DNA of 32,031 nt from Candidatus Solincola sediminis (lineage in GTDB: Bacteria > Actinomycetota > Geothermincolia > Geothermincolales > RBG-13-55-18): positions 141,697-173,727 of the forward strand of contig MELM01000012.1 in NCBI GenBank assembly GCA_001767605.1, written 5' to 3'. Made by a program: the position numbers and the translations under genes. Shown here one piece after another: positions 1 to 7,363 of this stretch; within the stretch, counting starts at the first letter, position 1, and each line of letters begins with the position of its first letter. The notes under the pieces are model-generated. The model worked only from the letters and a program-made list of their open reading frames with translations. It was not told the origin of the DNA and ran no database searches.

Positions 1-1030
1 CCAGCACACCCAGGGAAGCTAACCGGTCCCCGACTCTTTTGCCAAGATCGGGGATCCCGCAGCCGTTCAGAACCTCGACCCTGGGAACCGCCTTGATCAT
101 AAGCGGCACTGTTGCCATTGCCTGCAACATAGAAGCCACATATCTATCATCTTCGGCCTGCGTCTTATTGGCGGGAATAAGGCTCAACTCGGAACCCATA
201 CCTGATATCTGTCCAGCTAATTTATCGACCGTCTGGCCATGCAACGCATAGAGAACCTCGGGAAGATATCCTTGTGCTCGTTCCAGCCGGGCTTCACGCC
301 TCATGCCGCTGTCAAACGCAAGGAGATAGGAAACGATTCTATCGGCATCCCCGGTCTCCTGCCCCTTCGAAAGATGGGACACATCACCATTCACCGGATT
401 GGTTACTACAACGTTATCCGAGAATAACAGCGGAGGCAGGACGAGTTGCTGCACCATTCGAGCGGCACCATCGAAACCCATGAGGACCAGGTAATCTATA
501 TCCACGCCCGCGATGTTACCGGCGGTGTTCCGCAGAAGATCAGGTCCCCCTTCGTTCTTCAAAGCTTGGCTCAAATCAATCTTCTGCCCGGCAGCATCAT
601 ATGCAGTCGCCCCCTCGGAAAGGATGTAGATCTCGCCCTCTTTCAGGTCTGTGTCATAATTGAAGAGGGCTAGGCCGAGAATAACGCGATCCGGCCCGCT
701 GCCCTTGTAGGTCACAATCAGGCTGGAAACGATCCCGGAAAGGACCTTCCCGCTCTGCGGTTGGATCAGGAGCTGATATTCCGGGTCGTTCTCTTGATTC
801 CCCGATGGTGTCCGGATCTTGTCTGCCAGCCATTCACCGCCCCTTCGGACAACATTTATGTAGGGGAGATTGAAAACAGCTCCGGTACCGAGCACCACGA
901 TGACCGCCAGGATGACAATAAAAATACTACGGCGCTTCTTTTTCGTCTGCTTCTGCTGGCTTCTCGAAACGCGCGATATTTTTTCTTTGTCTTTTTTCTC
1001 TTCTTCCTTCTGCTGCTTGGCCTTACTCAA
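1..1030 (-). CDS. LCP-like / LytR_C-domain membrane protein, partial at left edge
   Basis: The frame reads from a TTG at 1030 that overlaps the nadD stop (TTGA) and stays open to the left edge, so the C-terminus is missing. The start MSKAKQQKEEEKKDKEK is highly charged, followed by one membrane segment at about residues 33-55 (IFIVILAVIVVLGTGAVF), giving a type II topology with the bulk outside. The middle resembles a LytR-CpsA-Psr fold (IDYLVLMGFDGAARMV). The last visible part, VEVLNGCGIPDLGKRVGDRL, is a clear LytR_C start. I do not see the Arg/Asp motifs (R-x-D-T, P-R-D) that catalytic LCP phosphotransferases use, so it is probably a divergent, perhaps non-catalytic relative. A LCP gene after nadD is a common arrangement. 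No strong ribosome site supports the TTG, but no other start keeps the basic leader. Confidence 0.75.
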   Translation of the reverse strand, partial: MSKAKQQKEEEKKDKEKISRVSRSQQKQTKKKRRSIFIVILAVIVVLGTGAVFNLPYINVVRRGGEWLADKIRTPSGNQENDPEYQLLIQPQSGKVLSGIVSSLIVTYKGSGPDRVILGLALFNYDTDLKEGEIYILSEGATAYDAAGQKIDLSQALKNEGGPDLLRNTAGNIAGVDIDYLVLMGFDGAARMVQQLVLPPLLFSDNVVVTNPVNGDVSHLSKGQETGDADRIVSYLLAFDSGMRREARLERAQGYLPEVLYALHGQTVDKLAGQISGMGSELSLIPANKTQAEDDRYVASMLQAMATVPLMIKAVPRVEVLNGCGIPDLGKRVGDRLASLGVL

Positions 1031-1656
1031 CGATAGAACCCGTTCTTCTCGATAAACTCGCAGACTCCATCGGGCACCAGGTAGCGTATCGGCCGGCTCT
1101 CCTTGATTCGAATCCTTATGTCGGTTGAGGAAATAGCGAGAGCGGGGATCTCCATTACTATGATCTGCGGGTCTTGCGCTTGGCTTGTCTTTTCGACTTT
1201 GGGTAGCGCTTGTTCCAGCTTGGCAAGATCATAGCCGGGACGGGTCGCCGCTATAAAAACCGCCTCCCGAAGGACTTTTTCCGGTTCCTTCCAGGTAAGA
1301 ATTTCAAGGATAGCATCGGCTCCGGTTATGAAAAAGATCTGTGTGTTCTTACCATATTCGCCATGCAATTGTTCTATTGTATCTATCGTATAGGAGGGTC
1401 CCGGCCGTTCTATTTCCATCTTAGATACCTTGAAATCCGAATTATCGGCCGTAGCTATAACCGCCATCACGTATCGGTCCTCGGCAGCCAGATTATTCCT
1501 TTCCTCCTTGTGGGGAGGATAGCCGCTGGGCATGAAAAGGACTTGGTCCAGCTGGAATTGTATGCGGGCCTCTTCAGCCGCAACCAGGTGCCCGGTATGA
1601 ATGGGGTCGAAGGTTCCCCCCATCACCCCTATGCGCTTAGTCCTCAGTTTCCCCAT
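1027..1656 (-). CDS. nadD: Nicotinate-nucleotide adenylyltransferase
   Basis: NadD transfers AMP from ATP to nicotinate mononucleotide, giving deamido-NAD in NAD synthesis. The 209-residue product has the nucleotidyltransferase signature GGTFDPIHTGHL at residues 13-24 and the C-terminal ISSTDIR motif near 175-181; the length is normal. The ATG directly abuts the proA stop (TGAATG), with GGTGAG a few bases upstream, so translation is probably coupled to proA. Its own stop overlaps the TTG of the next gene. The obgE-proB-proA-nadD order is typical of Gram-positive genomes. Confidence 0.96.
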   Translation of the reverse strand: MGKLRTKRIGVMGGTFDPIHTGHLVAAEEARIQFQLDQVLFMPSGYPPHKEERNNLAAEDRYVMAVIATADNSDFKVSKMEIERPGPSYTIDTIEQLHGEYGKNTQIFFITGADAILEILTWKEPEKVLREAVFIAATRPGYDLAKLEQALPKVEKTSQAQDPQIIVMEIPALAISSTDIRIRIKESRPIRYLVPDGVCEFIEKNGFYR

Positions 1657-2904
1657 TCAGCTTCTCACCTGACCATCGCCATGAATTATGAACTTGCTGG
1701 AAGTGAGCTCCCTCAAGCTCATTGGTCCCCGGGCATGCAGCTTCTGTGTGGATATCCCGATCTCGGCTCCCAGCCCGTACTGGTTGCCATCGGTGAAACG
1801 TGTACTCGCATTGATGTAGACATCCGCCGAATCGACTTCTCTGGCAAAACGCCGGGCCGCCTCATAATCATTGGTTACTATGGCATCGGAATGTTTCGAG
1901 CCGTAGGTATTTATATGCTTCATCGCTTCTGCGATCGTCGGTACGACACGAACGGCAAGGATGAGATCGAGGTACTCCTCGTACCAATCCTCTTCAGTGG
2001 CTTCCTCGACGGCTGGAAGTATTTTCCTGGTCACCTCATCACCACGGATAACGACACCCCGCTCGTGCATCGCCTCGGCCGCCATGGGCAGGAACTCGGT
2101 GGCGATATCGCGATGAACAAGCATGGTCTCCATCGCATTGCATACGCCGGGCCTCTGCGTTTTCGCGTTGATCACGATATTCAAGGCCATCTCGAGGTCC
2201 GCCTCAGCATCGACATAGGTATGGCAATTGCCCACTCCGGTTTCTATAACCGGTACGGTACTTTCCTCGACTACCGTACGAATCAAGCCGGCGCCGCCCC
2301 TTGGAATCAAGACATCAACATAGTCGCGCAGATGCATGAGCTCGACGGCCGATTCCCTTTCAGTTGATAAGATCAATTGAACGCAGCCGGAGGGCAAGCC
2401 CGCCAATTCAGCCGCGTGAGCTATAACCTCGGTGAGAATTCGGTTGGAGTTGATTGCCGATGAACTCCCGCGGAGTATGACGGCATTTCCCGATTTCAGG
2501 CAAAGACCGGCTGCATCTACCGTGACATTCGGGCGCGCTTCATAAATGATGCCTATAACTCCCATGGGCACCCTTACCTTTTTTATATCCAGGCCGTTGG
2601 GGAGTCTCCAGCCGTCCACTACTTCTCCCACCGGATCAGGCAGCGCCGCTACTTCGCGCAGGCCCGCGGCCATTTCCTGTATACGCCCCTCGGTAAGCAT
2701 CAAGCGGTCCATGAGAGCATCTGAAATACCGCTCTCGCGGCCTCCCCGGCGATCCTCCTCATTGGCTGTGAGGATCTCCGCCGTCCTGGCCACCAGGGCT
2801 CGCGCCATTTCCTCCAGGGCACGGTTCTTGGCCTCGGTAGTGAGAGTCGACATCGCTTGTGACGCCTCGCGGGCTCGAATCCCGATCTCCTGAATATCGC
2901 TCAT
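1657..2904 (-). CDS. proA: Gamma-glutamyl phosphate reductase
   Basis: ProA reduces gamma-glutamyl phosphate to glutamate semialdehyde with NADPH, the second step of proline synthesis. The 415-residue product is full length. It has the aldehyde-dehydrogenase-like fold, with the catalytic Cys at about residue 255 in RPGVCNAMET and the conserved stretches GVIGIIYEARPNVTVDA and PRGGAGLI. The ATG has a strong GGAGGA site four to five bases upstream. It lies 62 bp after proB; that gap contains a small palindrome (GCAGGA-GAT-TCCTGC) without a T-run, so it is not a terminator. Confidence 0.97.
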   Translation of the reverse strand: MSDIQEIGIRAREASQAMSTLTTEAKNRALEEMARALVARTAEILTANEEDRRGGRESGISDALMDRLMLTEGRIQEMAAGLREVAALPDPVGEVVDGWRLPNGLDIKKVRVPMGVIGIIYEARPNVTVDAAGLCLKSGNAVILRGSSSAINSNRILTEVIAHAAELAGLPSGCVQLILSTERESAVELMHLRDYVDVLIPRGGAGLIRTVVEESTVPVIETGVGNCHTYVDAEADLEMALNIVINAKTQRPGVCNAMETMLVHRDIATEFLPMAAEAMHERGVVIRGDEVTRKILPAVEEATEEDWYEEYLDLILAVRVVPTIAEAMKHINTYGSKHSDAIVTNDYEAARRFAREVDSADVYINASTRFTDGNQYGLGAEIGISTQKLHARGPMSLRELTSSKFIIHGDGQVRS

Positions 2905-2966
2905 ACTTCCTCCATACTTAATTGTTATATGGCTCGCAGGAATCTCCTGCCGCCTTCGTTAGACGC

Positions 2967-4106
2967 TTAGTCCTCGCTGGAACGGTCCAGAATCACCATA
3001 TAATCGCGATGTATTACTTCCTCGGAGGGATCGCCTTTGAGCCGCCTGCCCGCCTCCGTCGTATGCAAACCTTTTACCCGCTCGAGATCGCTCATGGACA
3101 GGGAACACAATCCCCTGGCAATCCTCTTTCCCTTTTCGTCCACGACTTCTACCGCATCGCCCGGGCCGAAATTCCCCCGACAGTCCAGTACGCCGGCAGG
3201 CAACAGGCTCTTGCCCCCATGCAGTAATGCTTGCCGCGCGCCTGCATCAATCACGATAGTGCCTCGTGGCCTCGCGCCGTGTGCTATCCAGTGCTTGTGA
3301 CCCCTGAGCTTTTTATGCCCGGGGCGAAAATAAGTCCCCACCTTGTTTCCACGAAGCACCCTTGCCAGTACATCGGATTCCCTTCCCGGTGCTATAACCA
3401 CCCCGACGCCGGACGCGGTGGCTATGCTCGCGGCCTCCAGTTTGGCGGTCATTCCACCCGATGAATGCTCTTCCATCGATTTACCGGCCGTCTTTATCAT
3501 GGCCGGGGTGATTTTCTCCACTTCCGATATCAGGCGGGCACTCTTGTCCCGCTTGGGATCTGCCGTATAGAGGCCCTTGACGTCGGAGAGCATCACCATT
3601 AGATCGGCTTCCGTGAGCACCGCCACCAGCGCCGCCAGGCGGTCATTATCACCGAAGCGTATCTCCTCGACCGCGACGGTGTCGTTCTCGTTTACCAGCG
3701 GTACAACCGCCTGATCGAGCAAGCGAGCAAAAGTATTGCGTGCGTTCAGGTACTGCTCGCGATGGGCGAAATCGTATTGCGTAAAGAGAATCTGGCCCAC
3801 CAGAATATTCTTTTTTTGAAAGAGGCCCGTATAGAGTTGCAGCAGAAGGCCCTGGCCCACTGATGAAGCCGCCTGAAGGGAAGGTATATCCTGAGGCCTC
3901 TCAGGCAAACCCAGCATCTCGACGCCCGCCGCGATGGCTCCCGACGAAACCAATATTATTTCCAGCCCCTTGTCTCGCTGGTCGGCGATCTGGCTAACGA
4001 TTTCGGTTATCTGGGCGCGGTCCAGCCGTCCCGATTCGTCACTTATAGTGTAAGTGCCCACCTTTACAACTACGCGCTTCGCTCTTAAGCGCCGCTTCTC
4101 GCTCAA
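2967..4106 (-). CDS. proB: Glutamate 5-kinase with PUA domain
   Basis: ProB phosphorylates glutamate at the gamma carboxyl, the first and usually proline-inhibited step of proline synthesis. The 379-residue protein starts with the amino-acid kinase strand VVVKVGT (residues 12-18), has the substrate-site stretches VSSGAIAAG and FGDNDRLAALVA, and ends in a PUA domain (about 275-370) as in the long two-domain ProB form. The start is TTG, supported by GGAGG four bases upstream. It sits 24 bp after obgE and is followed by proA, its pathway partner. Confidence 0.97.
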   Translation of the reverse strand: MSEKRRLRAKRVVVKVGTYTISDESGRLDRAQITEIVSQIADQRDKGLEIILVSSGAIAAGVEMLGLPERPQDIPSLQAASSVGQGLLLQLYTGLFQKKNILVGQILFTQYDFAHREQYLNARNTFARLLDQAVVPLVNENDTVAVEEIRFGDNDRLAALVAVLTEADLMVMLSDVKGLYTADPKRDKSARLISEVEKITPAMIKTAGKSMEEHSSGGMTAKLEAASIATASGVGVVIAPGRESDVLARVLRGNKVGTYFRPGHKKLRGHKHWIAHGARPRGTIVIDAGARQALLHGGKSLLPAGVLDCRGNFGPGDAVEVVDEKGKRIARGLCSLSMSDLERVKGLHTTEAGRRLKGDPSEEVIHRDYMVILDRSSED

Positions 4107-4130
4107 CGTTCCTCCAATTCCATTCTCATC

Positions 4131-5411
4131 TTACAGCTCCGGGAAGAAATCGAAGACAAGGTCGCCGATGATTACTGTATCGCCTTCCTTGGTCCCTTGT
4201 CTCAAGAGCTCCTCCTCGACTCCCATCCTCTTTAAACGGGCTTGCACATAAGCAAGCGCCTGAGCGGAATTCAGATCTACTCCTTTTACCAGCCTTTCGA
4301 CCCTTTCACCTGTAACGCGAAACTCGCCGTCTTCCTCTACTACCCGGAATCCCCGGCTTTGTTCCGGCTCGAAAGAATAAAGCGTCGTCTCCTCCGGTAC
4401 TTCGGTGTCTGATACCACCCGGGCTGTCTCGACCAGCTCATTCAAACGGTAGAGCAGGGGCTGCAATCCCTCACCTGTCACCGCTGATACCGGGAAAAAG
4501 TCCCATTGCCGTACCGCGGCCGCTACCCGAGCCTCCTCAAGCCGAGCCGGATCTGCTATATCCAGCTTGTTTGCGGCAAGAACTTGCGGGCGGCTCATCA
4601 AGCTGGGACTATATGCCACCAATTCATCAACAATGCCCTGTAACGCCTCGGAGGGAGGCTGTTCGGCAGCCGGAGATACATCAACCAAGTGCAGCAAGAC
4701 TTTGGTTCGTTCTACATGCCTTAAGAACCGCAAACCCAAGCCCTTTCCTTCATGTGCACCGGCAATGAGGCCGGGGAGATCGGAAATAACGAAACTCTTT
4801 CCCTCCTCAACACTTACCACACCAAGAACCGGTTCAAGGGTCGTAAAAGGATAATCAGCTATCTTGGGCTTCGCCGCAGAGATATGGGAAATCAGCGTGC
4901 TCTTACCTACATTTGGTAATCCGACCACACCGACATCAGCAAGGAGCTTGAGTTCCAGCCTTATCCATCTCTCTTCACCCGGCTCACCCTTCTCGGAAAA
5001 ATCCGGGGCCCGCCTGGCCGGAGTTGCGAAGGAGGCATTGCCCCTCCCCCATCTGCCGCCCTTGGCAACCACCGCTTCTCTGCCGGATCCCGAGAGATCG
5101 GCCATCAATCCTCCCTCTTCGTCCCTTACCTGTGTACCTACGGGCACCTGCAGGATAAGGTCCTTGCCGTCAGCGCCACGGCTGTTGTTGCCGCTGCCGT
5201 TCCCGCCCCGTTCGGCCCGAAAATGCCGGCGCCTGGTGTACTCAATCAAAGTATTTACGCTTTCGGAAGCCCTGATGATGAGCGATCCGCCCTTGCCGCC
5301 GTCACCTCCATCCGGCCCTCCCATAGGGCGGTACTTCTCACGATGAAAGGTGGTGGCCCCCGAACCTCCATCTCCACCTTTCACATATATTTCTACTTCA
5401 TCGATAAACAA
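4131..5411 (-). CDS. obgE: Obg family GTPase (ribosome assembly)
   Basis: ObgE/CgtA is an essential GTPase that binds the 50S subunit and links ribosome assembly to growth state. From the TTG at 5411 the product is 426 residues and begins (M)FIDEVEIYVKGGDGG, the usual Obg start. Domains are the glycine-rich Obg fold (about 1-157), a G domain with GLPNVGKST (about 164-172), DLPGLI and NKLD, and a C-terminal OCT domain ending VFDFFPEL. The TTG has GGGAG seven bases upstream. An in-frame ATG at 5456 lies inside a terminator hairpin and would add 15 unlikely residues, so I reject it. The terminator upstream means some obgE transcription is readthrough or starts separately. Confidence 0.95.
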   Translation of the reverse strand: MFIDEVEIYVKGGDGGSGATTFHREKYRPMGGPDGGDGGKGGSLIIRASESVNTLIEYTRRRHFRAERGGNGSGNNSRGADGKDLILQVPVGTQVRDEEGGLMADLSGSGREAVVAKGGRWGRGNASFATPARRAPDFSEKGEPGEERWIRLELKLLADVGVVGLPNVGKSTLISHISAAKPKIADYPFTTLEPVLGVVSVEEGKSFVISDLPGLIAGAHEGKGLGLRFLRHVERTKVLLHLVDVSPAAEQPPSEALQGIVDELVAYSPSLMSRPQVLAANKLDIADPARLEEARVAAAVRQWDFFPVSAVTGEGLQPLLYRLNELVETARVVSDTEVPEETTLYSFEPEQSRGFRVVEEDGEFRVTGERVERLVKGVDLNSAQALAYVQARLKRMGVEEELLRQGTKEGDTVIIGDLVFDFFPEL

Positions 5412-5425
5412 AAGGTCACTCCCAT

Positions 5426-5454
5426 AAAATAAAGGCCCCGGACGAGCCGGGACC
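5426..5454 (-). terminator. Intrinsic terminator between rpmA and obgE
   Basis: On the minus strand an 8-bp stem GGTCCCGG / CCGGGGCC (one G-T pair) with loop CTCGT is followed at once by TTTATTTT. It lies 28 bp past the rpmA stop and just before the obgE ribosome site. It probably attenuates transcription from the strongly expressed ribosomal pair into obgE-proBA-nadD. Confidence 0.8.
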
Positions 5455-5482
5455 ATGCAGAACGATGAATCTCGGCGGATGC

Positions 5483-5743
5483 CTATTCCTGCGCCGGCGG
5501 CACGACACTTACGAAATGGCGATCGCCGGTGCGATGAAAGTTGACATAGCCGTCCACCTTCGCAAACAAAGTAAAGTCCCTGCCTATGCCGACGTTATCC
5601 CCCGGCTTGACCTTGGTTCCGCGCTGCCGGATCAGGATTGAACCGCCCTTAACGAACTGGCCTCCGAACCTCTTTACTCCCAATCTCTTGGAATGGCTGT
5701 CGCGGCCGTTGCGTGAACTTCCTACGCCTTTCTTGCTTGACAT
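5483..5743 (-). CDS. rpmA: 50S ribosomal protein L27
   Basis: L27 reaches toward the peptidyl-transferase centre of the 50S subunit. The 86-residue product has the classic N-terminal pattern [20 protein letters not shown] and the core [16 protein letters not shown]; the length is normal. The N-terminus begins directly MSSKKG and shows no cleavable Firmicutes-type leader, so no Prp-like processing is implied. It follows rplU by 23 bp and is closed by the hairpin at 5426-5454. Confidence 0.98.
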   Translation of the reverse strand: MSSKKGVGSSRNGRDSHSKRLGVKRFGGQFVKGGSILIRQRGTKVKPGDNVGIGRDFTLFAKVDGYVNFHRTGDRHFVSVVPPAQE

Positions 5744-5766
5744 ATCTATTCACCCTTTCGGGAAGA

Positions 5767-6141
5767 TCAGCTGGCCTCGACCTCGGCCGGCTCTTCTTCC
5801 TTCTTTTCCTTTTTTGCCCGGCTGGCTCTCGGCCCCCCGGTAATCTTGTCCACCCTGACCTCGCTGAAGAGTTGCCGGTGCCCCTGCTTGCGGCGATAAC
5901 CCTTCTTGGGCTTGTACTTGAAAACGATGATCTTTCTTGCTTTTCCGTGCCGAATGACAGTGCCTTCGACCTTCGCCTTATCCGCTTCCGGTCCGGCATA
6001 AATGCGACCCTCGTTACTGAGCATCAGAACGCGATCGAAAATGATTTTTTCATCCTCGGGGACATCCAGCTTCTCAATCCGGATGAGTGTGCCTTTCTCG
6101 ACCCGGTACTGTTTGCCACCCGTCTCTATGACTGCGTACAT
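5767..6141 (-). CDS. rplU: 50S ribosomal protein L21 with charged C-terminal tail
   Basis: L21 binds 23S rRNA in the 50S subunit. The start is the ATG at 6141, giving MYAVIETGGKQYRVEKG, the usual L21 opening, with GGAGG five bases upstream. A longer open frame to 6234 would add an unrelated leader and is rejected. The L21 core with the RNA-binding stretch YKPKKGYRRKQGHRQ ends near residue 105. It is followed by about 20 extra residues, first basic (SRAKKEKK) then acidic (EEEPAEVEAS). Such tails occur in some L21 proteins. The gene opens the rplU-rpmA unit. Confidence 0.97.
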   Translation of the reverse strand: MYAVIETGGKQYRVEKGTLIRIEKLDVPEDEKIIFDRVLMLSNEGRIYAGPEADKAKVEGTVIRHGKARKIIVFKYKPKKGYRRKQGHRQLFSEVRVDKITGGPRASRAKKEKKEEEPAEVEAS

Positions 6142-6297
6142 ATCGACCTCCACCGGTATTTTACCACAAAGACAGAGGTTAACATGCTGCGCAAACATAT
6201 GTAAAGGGCCGGGAAAACGCCGCCCTGTTGCCACACTCTCGAATATTAGTTATTAATAATATACATAATATATAACTTAGAGCATAAGGAGTATGGC
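6142..6297. promoter_or_regulatory. Divergent AT-rich promoter region between rplU and vanW-type gene
   Basis: This gap separates the minus-strand rplU from the plus-strand VanW gene. About 6240-6280 is very AT-rich, with several TATTAA/TATATT-type hexamers on both strands. On the minus side the roughly 100-base rplU leader has an extended -10-like TGGTAAAAT at 6158-6166, but its best -35 (TTAACC, 6177-6182) is only 13 bp away. The minus-strand promoter is therefore not fixed. I do not recognise an L21 leader structure. Confidence 0.45.
6228..6256 (+). promoter_or_regulatory. Candidate sigma-70-type promoter for the VanW transcript
   Basis: TTGCCA at 6228-6233 is followed after exactly 17 bp by TATTAA at 6251-6256, in an otherwise AT-rich stretch, pointing toward the VanW gene. 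Transcription would start near 6263-6265, leaving a leader of about 140 bases. That leader contains a second start with a strong ribosome site (ATG at 6298). Confidence 0.4.
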
Positions 6298-6403
6298 ATG
6301 ACACTCCACAAAAAAATCTCCATGCAAGGCAAGGGAACCGGGTCTAACGGGGATTCGTCTGAGACTAAGGCTGACAGCAGCAACGGGCAAAGGGGGTTAT
6401 TCC

Positions 6404-7198
6404 ATGGGGGTCCGAAGACTGAATGGCCTATTTTTAAAGGCCCTTCCTTTTCAACTGCGCCGGGAACTGCTGTCGCTGCAAAGGTTTATAAGGAACATCC
6501 CAAGCAGACATTTCTTGGCAGCAAACAAGGCAAACGCTGAAGATTTCCCATTCACACTATCTACGGCCGCCTCCCCACTCGAGCGAGTAAAAGGTGCAAT
6601 AGAAGCAAAATTGCAGAAGGGGAAGGAGAAGAATGTTTCCATCGCCGCAGGCCGCATTAATAATACCTTGGTCGAGCCGGGCGAAATATTTTCCTATCAC
6701 GCCCTGGTCGGCCGGCCCAGCCGGCTCAGAGGGTTCAAGCACGGCCTCGAATTGCGCAACGATGAGGAATCGGCAGGTATAGGGGGCGGCCTCTGCCAGG
6801 TGAGTAATATGCTGTACGTTTTGGCCATCAGTTCCGGCATGCGTATCGTAGAACGCCACCGCCACGGATTGGACCTCTTTCCCGACCACTGTCGAACCGT
6901 GCCTTTCGGCTGCGGGGCAACCGTCTGTTACAACTTCCAGGATCTGCGCTTTGAAAATCCCTTAACCCAGCCGATCATGGTGAGTCTCGAGATCATTGAA
7001 GCTCAATTGCTTGGAAAGATCCGTATTGCGAGCGATCCCGGATTCCGCGTGAGAATCGAGGAACGGGGCCATCGTTTCTTTAATGAGAACGGATACCGGT
7101 TGAGAGAGAATTTCATCTGGCGAATCATAAGTGATAGCCATGGGGCGATCCTGAGGGAGGAACTCATGGCGCATAATAAATGCCGTGTAGTTTATTGA
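6404..7198 (+). CDS. VanW family protein
   Basis: The 264-residue product matches the short VanW type: a basic N-terminal helix, then PGEIFSYHALVGRPSRLRGF, the hallmark GIGGGLCQVSN (about 126-135), ERHRHGLDLFPD (150-161) and PFGCGATVCYN. VanW proteins occur in some vancomycin-resistance clusters and more widely in monoderm genomes; the biochemical role is unsettled. No vanRS, vanH, vanA or vanX lies nearby, so a resistance role is not supported here. No signal peptide is evident. The ATG at 6404 has GGGGG seven bases upstream, and homology begins soon after. It is the only plus-strand gene in the window, divergent from rplU and convergent with the CAP gene. Confidence 0.9.
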   Translation: MGVRRLNGLFLKALPFQLRRELLSLQRFIRNIPSRHFLAANKANAEDFPFTLSTAASPLERVKGAIEAKLQKGKEKNVSIAAGRINNTLVEPGEIFSYHALVGRPSRLRGFKHGLELRNDEESAGIGGGLCQVSNMLYVLAISSGMRIVERHRHGLDLFPDHCRTVPFGCGATVCYNFQDLRFENPLTQPIMVSLEIIEAQLLGKIRIASDPGFRVRIEERGHRFFNENGYRLRENFIWRIISDSHGAILREELMAHNKCRVVY

Positions 7199-7302
7199 AA
7201 AGGCGTTAGAAATATAGTACGGATCTTGCGCCGAGCCCTGCCCGCAAATATTTGGTTCGAAGAGCGGCAGGCAGTCGAGGCAGATCATGGGATCGCGAGC
7301 AT

Positions 7303-7342
7303 CAATAAAAGAGAGCGGGCCGCCTTCCTGGGAAGACGGCCC
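7303..7342 (-). terminator. Intrinsic terminator after the CAP-domain gene
   Basis: A strong hairpin at 7317-7342 has arms GGGCCG..CTTC and GAAG..CGGCCC, about ten pairs with one mismatch. On the minus strand it is followed by GCTCTCTTTTATT. It lies 21 bp past the CAP gene stop, between two convergent genes, so it may also slow plus-strand transcription from VanW, although that side has no T-run. The rest of 7199-7302 shows nothing recognisable. Confidence 0.7.
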
Positions 7343-7363
7343 CTATTCAGACCCTTCAACCGG

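Noticed and set aside
1210-2367. 385-codon open frame on the plus strand
   Set aside because: It lies antisense across nadD and proA, both clearly real, and shows no domain or ribosome site.
6298-6403. A riboswitch in the VanW leader (segments GGGAACCGGGTCTAA and AAGGCTGAC)
   Set aside because: The pieces look like parts of known aptamers but the order and the core GACGCAAAGCC of GEMM are missing; I could not fold it into a family.
6404-7198. VanW and ddl as a vancomycin-resistance locus
   Set aside because: No van regulators, dehydrogenase or dipeptidase are present, and the Ddl omega loop is of the normal D-Ala-D-Ala type.
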